Shown piece after piece: positions 1 to 9,019 of a stretch of 64,000 nt of DNA. Position 1 is the stretch's first letter, and each line of letters begins with the position of its first letter. The notes under the pieces were generated by a model. It made no database searches, was not told the DNA's origin, and saw only the letters and a program-made list of their open reading frames with translations. The stretch is from contig CANMYO010000001.1 of the NCBI GenBank assembly GCA_947502145.1, forward strand, positions 1,419,501 to 1,483,500. The letters are read 5' to 3'. A program made the position numbers and the translations under genes. This DNA comes from an uncultured Paracoccaceae bacterium. Lineage in GTDB: Bacteria; Pseudomonadota; Alphaproteobacteria; Rhodobacterales; Rhodobacteraceae.

Positions 1-1191
1 GTCCGTCGCGGAGTTTGTAATCACCTCTGGCGACGGGCTCTTGCCGGTTTCGATCAAGCGCTTTCCGATCATGTAATTGCGTGGGTCGTTCATCGCATCA
101 ACTGCAATCAGGGTTGACCCCTTGTAGTACCAATGCGAGCGCACGTCAGCTGTGTCGCCCCTACGGACGTGCACATCTGTATAGCCAAGGTTCAGTCCAG
201 CGATCTGCAACTTGCAGTCGTACTGATCTGACCAGAACCAAGGCTTGGGTGCATAATTGATACCTCGTCCCAAGATGTTCAGAGCGGCATTCTCGGCCTG
301 GTCAATCGCGTTGCCGACACTTTCAATGCGGATACGCTCGCCCACGTAATCAATAGAGGCACAATCGCCGGCCGCCCATATTCTGGCATCCGATGTGCGG
401 GACTGTTGGTCGGTGGCAATACCATTATCAATTGTCAGACCCGCCTCCTGAGCAAGCCCGGTTGCCGGGGTAATGCCAACGCCGACAATGACAAAATCAA
501 CATCCATGACCGTGCCGTCGGATAGTTCGGCTTGTTGCACGCCATGCTTCCCGGCCAACCGATTGAGCCCGATGCCCTCGCGAATGGTTACGCCGTGGTG
601 TTGATGCAGATCGCGGAAGTAATCCGAGGTCTCCGGGGCAGCAACACGTTGCAGTATCCGGTCAGCCATTTCCACCACGGTGACCGACACCCCCCGTTTG
701 GCGGCAACTGCTGCCGCTTCAAGCCCGATATACCCCCCGCCGACCACAAGTGCCGACTTGCCATCAACAAAAAGTGGCGCCATCGCGTTCGCGTCGCGCA
801 GATCACGAACGGTGAAGACATTGGCAAGATTGCCACCGATCGCAGCGGGCAGCCGCCGCGGGTAGGCGCCCGTCGTCAGGGCCAATGCGTCATATGAAAT
901 CGTCTCACCGTCAGAAAGCGTCACCAGACAAGCGGCAGGATCAATTGCCGTTGCATGTGTCTCCAGCCGCAACGCGATCTTCTGGGCTTCATAAAACGAC
1001 TGAGGCCGCAGATAGAGCCGCTCTTCCCCGATTTCGCCAAGCAGATAGGCTTTGGACAGCGGTGGACGTTGATAGGGTGGCACAGGTTCAGCCCCAACAA
1101 GGGTGATGCCACCTTCAAATCCTTCAGCGCGTAGTTTGGCGACCAGTGATGCACCGGCCTGTCCGGCGCCGATGACGACAATCTGCTTCAT
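1..1191 (-). CDS. NAD(P)/FAD-dependent ferredoxin reductase (3' end cut by window)
   Basis: This flavoprotein would pass electrons from NAD(P)H to a ferredoxin, as in the reductase component of P450 or ring-hydroxylating oxygenase systems. The start is the ATG at 1191, and 397 codons are open to the window edge, so only the last few residues are missing. A FAD-binding GAGQAG lies at residues 8-13, a second Rossmann motif (GGGYIG, about 151-156) binds NAD(P)H, and a WAAGDC motif near residue 275 closes the FAD site. It is transcribed divergently from the peroxiredoxin gene, with 85 bases between the two starts. No ferredoxin or oxygenase is visible beside it, so its electron acceptor is unknown. 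A general pyridine nucleotide-disulfide oxidoreductase is the alternative. Confidence 0.85.
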   Translation of the reverse strand, partial: MKQIVVIGAGQAGASLVAKLRAEGFEGGITLVGAEPVPPYQRPPLSKAYLLGEIGEERLYLRPQSFYEAQKIALRLETHATAIDPAACLVTLSDGETISYDALALTTGAYPRRLPAAIGGNLANVFTVRDLRDANAMAPLFVDGKSALVVGGGYIGLEAAAVAAKRGVSVTVVEMADRILQRVAAPETSDYFRDLHQHHGVTIREGIGLNRLAGKHGVQQAELSDGTVMDVDFVIVGVGITPATGLAQEAGLTIDNGIATDQQSRTSDARIWAAGDCASIDYVGERIRIESVGNAIDQAENAALNILGRGINYAPKPWFWSDQYDCKLQIAGLNLGYTDVHVRRGDTADVRSHWYYKGSTLIAVDAMNDPRNYMIGKRLIETGKSPSPEVITNSATD

Positions 1192-1276
1192 GACGTTGCC
1201 TTTCCGATGGTCCTCTCAGTCGCGGACCCTATATGTGTCAGCAAGTGCGACGCAATGACCCAAAAGGAAAGACTCC

Positions 1277-1765
1277 ATGTCAATATCAATCGGTGACAAT
1301 CTGCCCGATGCCACTGTGCTGACCATGACCGATGACGGACCGGTGCAGGTGCAGATGTCGGACAAATTTCGGGGCCGCAAAGTGGTACTTTTTGGCCTGC
1401 CCGGTGCCTACACCGGGACATGCAGTACGGCACATATGCCAAGTTTTGTGCGGACCCGGGATCAGTTCCTTGCCAAAGGTGTGGACGAAGTCATCTGTAT
1501 TTCCGTCAATGATCCTTTTGTGACTGGTGCCTGGGGTGAAGTCACCGGTGCTCATGCTGCTGGGATCACCTTGCTTGCAGACGCGGCAAGTGAATTCACA
1601 ACTGCGATTGGCCTGAATTTCAGCGTGCCGCAGGTCGGGTTTGTGAACCGGTCCCGTCGGTACGCGATGTTGGTCGAAGACGGTGTCGTCAAGATATATA
1701 ATCCAGAAATCGCCAAGGATGGTTGCGAAATTTCTGGCGGTGAAACGCTGCTGGCGCAAATTTGA
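1277..1765 (+). CDS. Peroxiredoxin, Prx5-like (redoxin family)
   Basis: A 162-residue thiol peroxidase of the atypical Prx5 type, reducing hydrogen peroxide and alkyl hydroperoxides in the cytoplasm. The peroxidatic cysteine is Cys49 in PGAYTGTCS. This differs from the more common PGAFTPTCS by Gly in place of Pro before the TC pair, but keeps the catalytic Thr and Cys. The start is the ATG at 1277, preceded by AAGGAAA at about 1263-1269. It stands alone, divergent from a flavin reductase and convergent with mscS, with a hairpin between the two gene ends. Many relatives use glutathione/glutaredoxin; the electron donor here cannot be told from the sequence. Confidence 0.9.
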   Translation: MSISIGDNLPDATVLTMTDDGPVQVQMSDKFRGRKVVLFGLPGAYTGTCSTAHMPSFVRTRDQFLAKGVDEVICISVNDPFVTGAWGEVTGAHAAGITLLADAASEFTTAIGLNFSVPQVGFVNRSRRYAMLVEDGVVKIYNPEIAKDGCEISGGETLLAQI

Positions 1766-1770
1766 TCTGT

Positions 1771-1793
1771 TGGCCGCGCGTTCAGCGCGGCCA
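1771..1793. terminator. Bidirectional hairpin terminator between prx and mscS
   Basis: A perfect 9-bp stem (TGGCCGCGC at 1771-1779 with GCGCGGCCA at 1785-1793) and a 5-base loop sits in the 35-base gap between two convergent genes. There is no strong T-run on either side, so its strength is uncertain. The position makes termination the natural reading. Confidence 0.5.
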
Positions 1794-1800
1794 CCCGACA

Positions 1801-2649
1801 TTAGTCGGCGTTGACGTTGACGATGGTGCGGGTCGGGAAAGGGATGTCGACGTTTGCATCATCAAGCGCCTCTTTCACCTGCCGTTTCATATCGGCTTGG
1901 TACTGAAAGTAATCATCACTGTCGCACCAAACCCGAACAAGGAAATCGACTGAACTTGCGTTCAGGTTGTTCACCTGAATGAACGGTTCCGGTTCGGATT
2001 TGCTGCGCGGATCATTCAGGATGACATCGCGAATGACCTTCTCGGCGGTGGCTAGATTTGCACCGTACCCGACGCCAAAGGTCCACTCCGCCCGGCGGGT
2101 CTTGTAGACTGAATAGTTGACGATCGTGTTGCCCCAGACCTGCGCGTTAGGGATGATGATCTGCACGTTCTCAAGGCTCGCCAACTCGGTAAAGTTCAAC
2201 GTGATACCCTTTACTGTGCCCATTTGACCGTTCACATCGACAAAATCACCCAGCTTGATGGGGCGGAAGAAGATGATCATCACGCCCGCTGCCACATTCG
2301 ACAAAGTGCCCTGCAACGCAAGCCCGATCGCAAGGCCCGCGGCACCGATCACGGCCACGATGGAAGTGGTCTGGATACCAAAGGTGTTCAAAACAAAAAG
2401 GAAGGCAAAGACCAACACAACATAGCTTGCGATGTTGCCGAGGAAGTTGAACAATGTCGGATCTAGATGGTCATGCCTTTCGCCCAACCCACGTATGCGC
2501 CTGCTGATCCAGCCTCCCACGACATAGCCGACAAATAGGATGAGGATCGCAGCCAGCACATTGCCCAGAACGGCAACAAGGAATTCAAGCGTCAATAGGT
2601 CCAAGATCGATTTGCCGTCGATGATGGGGGTATTCAGAATGTTTTGCAT
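1801..2649 (-). CDS. Small-conductance mechanosensitive channel, MscS family
   Basis: A 282-residue inner-membrane channel that opens under membrane tension to release solutes during osmotic downshock. The N-terminal third is hydrophobic. A glycine/alanine-rich pore helix with the MscS pattern (AAGLAIGLALQGTLSN) follows at about residues 105-125, and then the soluble beta domain and an alpha/beta C-terminal domain. The length matches the short MscS class. Its ATG at 2649 directly abuts the stop of the pterin dehydratase gene, so it is probably the last gene of that transcript. Confidence 0.9.
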   Translation of the reverse strand: MQNILNTPIIDGKSILDLLTLEFLVAVLGNVLAAILILFVGYVVGGWISRRIRGLGERHDHLDPTLFNFLGNIASYVVLVFAFLFVLNTFGIQTTSIVAVIGAAGLAIGLALQGTLSNVAAGVMIIFFRPIKLGDFVDVNGQMGTVKGITLNFTELASLENVQIIIPNAQVWGNTIVNYSVYKTRRAEWTFGVGYGANLATAEKVIRDVILNDPRSKSEPEPFIQVNNLNASSVDFLVRVWCDSDDYFQYQADMKRQVKEALDDANVDIPFPTRTIVNVNAD

Positions 2650-2949
2650 TTAGCCCTCTGCCAGTGTGTCCATACGTGTTGCCAATTTTGCGTCCAGTGC
2701 GCTCAACCCATCCGCGTCATGGGTGGTTAGCGTGACGTCTACGGTCTTGTAGACGTTCGACCATTCAGGGTGATGGTTCAGCTTTTCCGCCCAAATCGCG
2801 GCGCGGGTCATAAAGCCAAACGCCTCAACGAAATTCTTGAATACGAATGTCTTGAAGATCGCATCCCGGCCGTCGACCTCGGTCCAGCCGTTGGCCAGAA
2901 GCGGCGCAATCTGCGTTGCACGTTTTTCATCTGTCAGCTTGTCAGTCAT
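2650..2949 (-). CDS. phhB: 4a-hydroxytetrahydrobiopterin dehydratase (PCD/DCoH)
   Basis: A 99-residue pterin-4a-carbinolamine dehydratase. The family dehydrates 4a-hydroxy-tetrahydropterin after aromatic amino-acid hydroxylation, and bacterial members have also been linked to molybdopterin metabolism. The active-site HHPEW motif is present at about residues 60-64, with a second conserved histidine in LTTHD. The ATG at 2949 overlaps the stop of the upstream acyltransferase-like gene by 4 bases, and its own stop abuts mscS. No phenylalanine hydroxylase gene is seen in the window, so a role outside phenylalanine breakdown is possible. Confidence 0.9.
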   Translation of the reverse strand: MTDKLTDEKRATQIAPLLANGWTEVDGRDAIFKTFVFKNFVEAFGFMTRAAIWAEKLNHHPEWSNVYKTVDVTLTTHDADGLSALDAKLATRMDTLAEG

Positions 2950-4124
2950 TGCTGTTCCTCTCTGTTGTCCTTGCGGAAGGGGCCATAGTTGGTCAGCACC
3001 TCGATTTCATGATCAATTGCATCCCGCTCCGCATCCAGATAGCGGGCAATCGCATCGCGGAACCCCGGATCAGCAAACCAATGCAGCGAATGCGTCGCAA
3101 CCGGTAGATACCCACGAGCCAGCTTGTGTTCCCCCTGGGCTCCTGCTTCGACGCGCCGCATCCCGTTTTTGATCGCAAAGGCAATTGCCTGATAATAGCA
3201 AAGTTCGAAATGCAGGGCAGGGTGATGCTCTGTGCATCCCCAATAGCGACCAAAAAGCGTGTCGCGTCCTATCATGTTCAGCGCCCCGGCAATGGGGGTG
3301 CCTTCGCGGAGCGCCAGCACAAGAAGAATATCATCTCGCAGCGTCTCATGCGCGCAATCAAAGAACGCCCGTGTCAGGTAGGGCGTGCCCCATTTGCGGT
3401 TTCCAGTGTCCTGATAAAAGCGCCAGAACGCATCCCAGTGGTGGGGCTGAATCGCGTCACCGCGCAGGCTGATGATCTCGCCGCCAAACGCCTGTGCCTG
3501 TGCGCGTTCCTTGCGGATGTTCTTGCGTTTGCGGCTGGAAAGGCTGGCCAGGAAATCGTCAAAGTCGGCATAGCCATCGTTGACCCAGTGAAATTGCTGC
3601 GACGTGCGGGCCAAAAGGCCCATTTCCGCACCCGCAATCGCCTCTGCCTCGGTGCAGAACGTGGCATGCACCGATGACAATTCGTTGTCACTCGCGATTT
3701 GCACGATACCCTGCACCAGCGCGGACATCCCCAAGACCTCAAACCCCGGTCTTGTCAGGAAGCGGCGACCCGTCACTGGCGTGAAGGGGACGGCAATTTG
3801 CAGCTTGGGATAATACCGTCCACCAGCATTTTCGAAGGCATGGGCCCAGTTGAAATCAAAGATGTATTCACCCTGGCTATGGCCCTTGGCATAGGCCGGT
3901 GCGACCGCCACGGTTTGTTCGCCCTGAACAACCTGCAGATAGCGCGGCTGCCAGCCCGTCCCGGGCCCCACAGATCCGCTATCCTCAAGCGCCTTAAGAA
4001 ATCGGTAAGTCGTAAAGGGATCAACAGGTCGCCCGGCGTCCGGGCAAGCACAGGCATCCCAGTCAGCAGGGCCGATGCCGTCAATGGACGGGTGCGCAGA
4101 TACCGCGATGGGCTGATCATTCAT
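2946..4124 (-). CDS. FemAB-like/DUF482 GNAT-fold protein
   Basis: A 392-residue cytoplasmic protein of the DUF482 (FemAB-like) family, often labelled as a peptidoglycan-related N-acyltransferase. Supporting features are the basic stretch [12 protein letters not shown] near residue 197, the [19 protein letters not shown] segment and the C-terminal [16 protein letters not shown] block typical of this family. Substrate and reaction are not known. It overlaps phhB by 4 bases and follows the glycerophosphodiesterase gene after 30 bases, so it lies within one minus-strand transcription unit. Confidence 0.8.
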   Translation of the reverse strand: MNDQPIAVSAHPSIDGIGPADWDACACPDAGRPVDPFTTYRFLKALEDSGSVGPGTGWQPRYLQVVQGEQTVAVAPAYAKGHSQGEYIFDFNWAHAFENAGGRYYPKLQIAVPFTPVTGRRFLTRPGFEVLGMSALVQGIVQIASDNELSSVHATFCTEAEAIAGAEMGLLARTSQQFHWVNDGYADFDDFLASLSSRKRKNIRKERAQAQAFGGEIISLRGDAIQPHHWDAFWRFYQDTGNRKWGTPYLTRAFFDCAHETLRDDILLVLALREGTPIAGALNMIGRDTLFGRYWGCTEHHPALHFELCYYQAIAFAIKNGMRRVEAGAQGEHKLARGYLPVATHSLHWFADPGFRDAIARYLDAERDAIDHEIEVLTNYGPFRKDNREEQQ

Positions 4125-4154
4125 GGGGCTAATTTGGCCGCAAACAGGGCCGGG

Positions 4155-4907
4155 TCAAGCGAGGTAGCCTTCAAATGTAACATTGTCCGCGACTTTGCGG
4201 GCCTCTGCCTCTACCTCGGCAGATTTGACCGTCCAGCACAGAACGCGTGCGCCTTGCTGCTTCAGCTCTGTCACACGTGGCGCATTCAGGTCATCCACAT
4301 AGTGGCTGATGAAGGATGCGCCGATACGGTCATAGTCCGGGATGGCGCGCAACCTTTCCAAAGTGGGCAGCGGAATTGTGGCCCAGTTTGCGGCGGCAAA
4401 CGGGTCGGTGACCAATCCGCGCGGGACATCAGGCAAAAGCCGCGCCAGTTCGGCAACATGATGCGGATTGAATGACATGACCGCGACATCACCCCGATAA
4501 CTGCGCAGTAGTTCCGCGACGGCAGCGCCCATCTTGCCCACATTTGGGCCAAGCGCACCATCCTGGTCCTTGATCTCAATGAGCAATGGCACTTTGCCTG
4601 ATACTTCTGCCAGTACCTGATCCAGTGTTGGCACCGTGCCGCCGTCGTTGTTGAGCGGAATTCGACCAAGTTCAGCCGCACTGCGTTGCGCGACGGGGCC
4701 TTGCTCAATCGTCAGACGCCCAAGATCATAGTCATGGAAGACCATAGGTGTGGCGTCACGCGATGCTTGCACGTCGATTTCGATACCATAGCCCGCAGCC
4801 ACCGCCGCCTTGACGGATTTCAGACTGTTCTCAAGCCTTTGGGCAGCAGGATCGTGCAGTGCGCGGTGGGCGATGGGGCGGGTCAGGAAACTGTCGGGAA
4901 GGTTCAT
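4155..4907 (-). CDS. Glycerophosphodiester phosphodiesterase family protein
   Basis: A 250-residue TIM-barrel phosphodiesterase expected to hydrolyse glycerophosphodiesters to glycerol 3-phosphate and an alcohol. The catalytic IAHRA motif at about residue 12, the NSLKSV segment, the metal-binding EIDVQ and the FHDYDLGRLT block fit the GDPD family (UgpQ-like). No signal peptide is seen, so it is probably cytoplasmic. Its ATG at 4907 overlaps the end of the RidA gene by 4 bases. Confidence 0.88.
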   Translation of the reverse strand: MNLPDSFLTRPIAHRALHDPAAQRLENSLKSVKAAVAAGYGIEIDVQASRDATPMVFHDYDLGRLTIEQGPVAQRSAAELGRIPLNNDGGTVPTLDQVLAEVSGKVPLLIEIKDQDGALGPNVGKMGAAVAELLRSYRGDVAVMSFNPHHVAELARLLPDVPRGLVTDPFAAANWATIPLPTLERLRAIPDYDRIGASFISHYVDDLNAPRVTELKQQGARVLCWTVKSAEVEAEARKVADNVTFEGYLA

Positions 4908-5374
4908 ACGATCTCAAAAACACCTTCGATTTCCACGGCAACGCCCAGCGGCAGCGATGCCGCGCTGACGGCGGCCCTCGCGTGTGCGCCTTTGTCACCC
5001 AACGCGTCGACCATGAAATCGGAACAGCCATTGATCACCTTTGGCTGGTCAATGAAGTCACCCGTAGAATTTACGAATCCCGTCAGCTTTACCACCCGCA
5101 CAAGCCGGTCAAGGTCACCATCGCAGGCAATCTTGACCTGTGTGAGCAGCGAAATGGCACAGGCCTTTGCCGCAGCGGCCCCTTGTTGAATAGAATACCC
5201 ATCGCCCAGCTTGCCGCGTATTGGGCCATTTTCGTCCTGGCTGATCTGGCCAGAAACATAGACGAGATTGCCTGACTTCACGAAGGGCAGGTAGTTGCCT
5301 GCCGCCTTGGGGGCTGCACCGATGTCGGGCAGTGTAACGCCCAGTTCGGCCAGGCGGGTTTCAAGTGCATTCAT
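4904..5374 (-). CDS. RidA/YjgF family enamine/imine deaminase
   Basis: A 156-residue member of the RidA superfamily. Characterised relatives hydrolyse reactive 2-aminoacrylate and related imines, protecting PLP enzymes. The C-terminal block HARAAVSAASLPLGVAVEIEG carries the conserved Arg and the strand that builds the trimer interface. It is longer than canonical RidA (about 128 residues) and belongs to the subgroup with an N-terminal extension, so substrate specificity is uncertain. The start is supported by AAGGAGAG just upstream of the ATG at 5374. It is followed by the GDPD gene with a 4-base overlap. Confidence 0.85.
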   Translation of the reverse strand: MNALETRLAELGVTLPDIGAAPKAAGNYLPFVKSGNLVYVSGQISQDENGPIRGKLGDGYSIQQGAAAAKACAISLLTQVKIACDGDLDRLVRVVKLTGFVNSTGDFIDQPKVINGCSDFMVDALGDKGAHARAAVSAASLPLGVAVEIEGVFEIV

Positions 5375-5429
5375 CGTCGTCTCTCCTTCGCGTTAACCAA
5401 AAGCTACGCGGGGCCGGAAAAAGGTGCAA

Positions 5430-6731
5430 TCAGGACTCGCGGAAGGCTTTCGCAAAATAATCTGCCATCGGTTTGATCAGATAATCCATCGGGCTGCGAT
5501 CCGCAGTCCGCACAAAGGCTTCGACGGGCATGCCGGGGATCAGGGTCATGTCTGCGGGCAGCTTTTCAATCTCGCCTTCATTCATCTGCACTTCTGCCCG
5601 GTAATAGGACAGGCCGGCCGCCTGATCCTGAAACGCATCGGCCGAGATTTGGGTGACCGTGCCCGTCAACTCGGGAGAGCGCCGCTGATCAAATGCGGAA
5701 AACCGCAAGGTGACGTCCTGACCAAGATGGATTTGGTCGATGTCAGTCAGCTGCACCTGCGTGGCGATGACCAATGGGCGATCTTGCGGCACAATATACA
5801 TGACCGGGTCCGCGGGGCGGATCACCGATCGGGGTGCAAACACCGTCAGGCCATAAACAACACCGCCGACAGGGGCGCGTATGTCCAATCGCTCAAGCTG
5901 GGTGCGCAATGTCAGCCGGCGTTCGGTCAACTCCAGCAGGTTGTATTGCAGGTCGCGGAGCTGGGTAATCGCCTCTTCCCTGCGGGTCGACGTCAGGCCG
6001 AGAATCTGGATCTCAATCTCGGTCATGCGTTCGCGGGCCTGCGCGGCGGCGGCAGTCAGCTCTCCGGCGCGACCCAAAAGGTTCGCTTCTTCCCGCCGCA
6101 GGCCAAGAACGCGGCTTGCCTGCGCCAAACCACGATCCAGCAGCGATTGCTGATCTGTCAATTCTTCGGCGATAAGGCTGCGCTGTTCTGTCAGCGCGGC
6201 TTGTTGGGCCTCGATCCCGGTCAATTGGCTGGCAATCTGTGCGCGTTGCTGGGTCAGCTGTTCGGTGGCACGCAGCGTCGTTTCGTTGCGCGCCTCAAAC
6301 AATCGCAATTGCCCGTTCATCAGGTCGGTCGCGTCTTCACCACCTTCCTGAAGCACTGGATCAAACTCAATATCCGTGGCGCCATCCCGTTCCGCGCGCA
6401 GGCGGCCGGTTCGGGCCAGAATTTCGAAAAGCTGGCCTTCCACCACCGCCAATTCAGATGTCAGGACCGAGCTATCAAGCCGGATCAGCAGATCACCTTC
6501 ACTGACTGTATCACCCTCATCGGCAATAATTTCCGCGACGACGCCGCCATCGGGGTGCTGCACAACCTGGCGATTGCGATCAACTTCGATCTGACCCGTG
6601 GTAATTACCGCACCGGTAATCTGCGCCATCACGGCCCATGTCCCAAAACCACCGACAAGCACCAGAAGGGCCAGCACGCCGACCGTCATGTGACGGGTTG
6701 CCGACCACCGCGTTTTTGGATCCGTGCTCAT
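5430..6731 (-). CDS. HlyD-family T1SS periplasmic adaptor
   Basis: A 433-residue membrane-fusion protein that bridges an inner-membrane ABC exporter to an outer-membrane channel. One N-terminal transmembrane helix at about residues 13-35 is followed by a biotinyl/lipoyl half (VEVDRNRQVVQHPDGG region), a long alpha-helical hairpin (about 100-270), and the returning lipoyl and beta-barrel parts ending near RTADRSPMDYLIKP, typical of PrtE/HlyD type I secretion adaptors. It overlaps the ABC exporter gene by 4 bases. No TolC-like gene is found nearby, so the outer-membrane partner must be elsewhere. Confidence 0.9.
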   Translation of the reverse strand: MSTDPKTRWSATRHMTVGVLALLVLVGGFGTWAVMAQITGAVITTGQIEVDRNRQVVQHPDGGVVAEIIADEGDTVSEGDLLIRLDSSVLTSELAVVEGQLFEILARTGRLRAERDGATDIEFDPVLQEGGEDATDLMNGQLRLFEARNETTLRATEQLTQQRAQIASQLTGIEAQQAALTEQRSLIAEELTDQQSLLDRGLAQASRVLGLRREEANLLGRAGELTAAAAQARERMTEIEIQILGLTSTRREEAITQLRDLQYNLLELTERRLTLRTQLERLDIRAPVGGVVYGLTVFAPRSVIRPADPVMYIVPQDRPLVIATQVQLTDIDQIHLGQDVTLRFSAFDQRRSPELTGTVTQISADAFQDQAAGLSYYRAEVQMNEGEIEKLPADMTLIPGMPVEAFVRTADRSPMDYLIKPMADYFAKAFRES

Positions 6732-8467
6732 GATACACCTCCGGCCTGACCGGCTGATTTGTGGATGGCGTCGGCGTTCTTGACGACTTCACGCATCACG
6801 TCTTCCTTGGGGCCAAAGGCACGGCGCGCGCCGCCCTCGATCACCAAAAGCAGGTCGCATTCCTGGATGGCTGCAGGGCGATGCGCCATGATAAATACGG
6901 CTGTGCCCTGCGCCTTTGCCTCTCGGATGGCATTATTCAACGCCATCGACCCATCGTTGTCGAGGTTCGAGTTCGGCTCGTCCAAAACCAGAACGACGGG
7001 ATCGCCATACATGGCGCGGGCAAGTCCGACCCGCTGAATCTGCCCCCCTGACAACCGGCCACCATTGGCGGATACGCGGGTGTCGTAGCCATCGGGCAAC
7101 TTCAGGATCATTTCATGGGCTGCCGCTTTCTTGGCCGCCGCAACAACCATTGCGTCATCCGGGGTCATCGACATCCGCGCAATGTTCTCCTTGATGGTGC
7201 CATCAAACAATTGCACCCGTTGCGGCAAATAGCCGATGTGCTGACCCAGAACGTCCGGGTCATACTGGTCAAGCGCGGCCCCATCGAGCCGGATCTTCCC
7301 GCCTGCCGGGCGCCAGACGCCCGTCAGGGCCCGCGCCAAGGTTGATTTACCAGCACCCGAGGTGCCAATCACCCCGACTGCCTGACCTGGCTTTACGTCA
7401 AAAGAGATCATTCTCAATGCCGCTTGCTGTTCGCCCGGCGGAATAACGGTCACCTGATCGGCAACCAAGCGCGCGGCGGGCTTGGGCAACTCGGTTCGCG
7501 GATCCTCGACCGGAATCGCGCCCAGCAGATTGGCCAGCCGGCCCCACCCTTCGCGCCCCTTTTGGAATACCGCCCATTGCCCGACGATCAGTTCAATCGG
7601 TGCCAATGCGCGGCCCAGCAGGATTGACCCCGCGATCATTGCGCCGGGCGTCAATTCTCCCTGCAAGACAAGATAGGCACCCAAACCCAACATTGCCGAT
7701 TGCAGGAACAAGCGGAATGATTTGGTCAGCGCTGTGAATGTCCCGGCACCATCCGCCGCACGAATGGTTGAATCCAAAGATTCCCCTCGCGCAATTTGCC
7801 AGCGATCGAACGCTGCTTCGCGCATACCCAATGAATGCACCATTTCGCTCTCATTGCGGATTTGCGCCCCCAGCGCCTCTGACTGGAACGAAGCCGCGTT
7901 TGCATTCGCCAACGGCTTGCGAGTGGCCAGCTGGTTGCCGATTGCAACCCCGACGAGGATCACCCCGCCAACAAGGCCAAGGATGCCCATCAATGGATGG
8001 AAAATGAAGATGCCAATGAAAAACAGCGGGGCAAAGGGCAGGTCAAAAACCGCCATCAGTGCGGGCGAGGTGATCAGGCGTTGCACGGATTCAAGGTCAC
8101 GCAGGCCGGTCGCGGCCTCCTTGGGCGCGCGGTTCAAGGTTGTTGCTTTCAGAACTGCGCCGAATACACGCCGGTCAAGTCGGGCCTGAAACCGTGCGCC
8201 GATCCGCCCCATCACGCGACCGCGCACAAAGTCCAGAATGCCCATCATTCCATACAGAAAGGCAACCAGCACAGAGAGGGCGATCAGCGTCTCAAGGCTC
8301 CGTGACCCCAAGACACGGTCATAGACATTCAACATGTAAAGCGGGCCGGTCAGCATCAGCATATTCACAAAAAAGCTAAAAACCGCGACCATCCAATATA
8401 GGTGCGTGCTTTCCCGCCGCGCGGCAGCAAGCTCGCCCTTGCCCTGAGATCTCATTTGCTCTGCCAT
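6728..8467 (-). CDS. Type I secretion ABC permease/ATPase (PrtD-like)
   Basis: A fused transmembrane/ATPase half-transporter for type I protein secretion. The membrane domain spans roughly residues 20-310. The nucleotide-binding domain has Walker A GTSGAGKST, signature LSGGQIQR and Walker B VLVLDEP followed by the AHRP H-loop. There is no N-terminal C39 peptidase domain, as in exporters of RTX proteins. I place the start at the ATG at 8467 (579 residues). An in-frame ATG at 8572 would add 35 polar residues but has no clear ribosome-binding site. It heads a two-gene unit with the HlyD adaptor. The RTX protein at 17.2-18.7 kb is a possible but unproven cargo. Confidence 0.9.
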   Translation of the reverse strand: MAEQMRSQGKGELAAARRESTHLYWMVAVFSFFVNMLMLTGPLYMLNVYDRVLGSRSLETLIALSVLVAFLYGMMGILDFVRGRVMGRIGARFQARLDRRVFGAVLKATTLNRAPKEAATGLRDLESVQRLITSPALMAVFDLPFAPLFFIGIFIFHPLMGILGLVGGVILVGVAIGNQLATRKPLANANAASFQSEALGAQIRNESEMVHSLGMREAAFDRWQIARGESLDSTIRAADGAGTFTALTKSFRLFLQSAMLGLGAYLVLQGELTPGAMIAGSILLGRALAPIELIVGQWAVFQKGREGWGRLANLLGAIPVEDPRTELPKPAARLVADQVTVIPPGEQQAALRMISFDVKPGQAVGVIGTSGAGKSTLARALTGVWRPAGGKIRLDGAALDQYDPDVLGQHIGYLPQRVQLFDGTIKENIARMSMTPDDAMVVAAAKKAAAHEMILKLPDGYDTRVSANGGRLSGGQIQRVGLARAMYGDPVVLVLDEPNSNLDNDGSMALNNAIREAKAQGTAVFIMAHRPAAIQECDLLLVIEGGARRAFGPKEDVMREVVKNADAIHKSAGQAGGVS

Positions 8468-8617
8468 TTTGCTTTCGCCTTGTTGATCAGCGTCATTTCT
8501 TTGCGGTTCCGTCTTAGCGACTTTGCAGCGTGCAATCACCTTATATCTGAGACCATTGCTTCTTCGCAGCATTGAGGGTCACATCTGGGTATCATGCCAA
8601 TGTTCAGAGTGTTGCCC

Positions 8618-9019
8618 ATGTCGTATTATTTACAACGTTTAACCTTTGCAATTGCGACCCTCGCGCTACCGGGACTTGTGAATGCCGGACCCTACGATGG
8701 CGTTTACAAACAGACTGAAAACGCGGACTGCGGTCTGGTCGGAGTAGATGGCGGCGCGTTGGAGATAAAGGACAGCATCTTTTACGGGGTCGAAGTGCAG
8801 TGCCGTATGACGCGCCCGGTCAATGTCGTGAACATGGATGCGACGCTTTACACCATGCAGTGCTCTGGCGAAGATCAAAGCTGGGCCGAACGCGCAATGA
8901 TGATGATGCCCGCCGAAGGCGAGGGTCTGATCATGGTCTGGAACGGCTATGCATTTGTCTATGACCGCTGCGAAGAACCTGGTGACAGCGATGCCGGCGA
9001 CGCGGCCAAGACCGAATAA
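8618..9019 (+). CDS. Small secreted protein of unknown function
   Basis: A 133-residue protein beginning with a hydrophobic segment and an Ala-x-Ala-like cleavage site (LPGLVNAGPYDG), so it is probably exported to the periplasm. The mature part has four cysteines (in NADCGL, VQCRM, MQCSG and DRCEE) that could form two disulfides, a run of four methionines, and an acidic tail. I do not recognise a family. The start at 8618 is chosen because it directly precedes the signal peptide; an upstream in-frame ATG at 8594 is possible. It is divergent from the T1SS genes and ends back-to-back with PBP1A. Confidence 0.65.
   Translation: MSYYLQRLTFAIATLALPGLVNAGPYDGVYKQTENADCGLVGVDGGALEIKDSIFYGVEVQCRMTRPVNVVNMDATLYTMQCSGEDQSWAERAMMMMPAEGEGLIMVWNGYAFVYDRCEEPGDSDAGDAAKTE

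Noticed and set aside
5424-6749. Antisense open frame (441 codons) over the HlyD adaptor
   Set aside because: No domain; the opposite strand carries a clear T1SS adaptor overlapping its ABC exporter gene.
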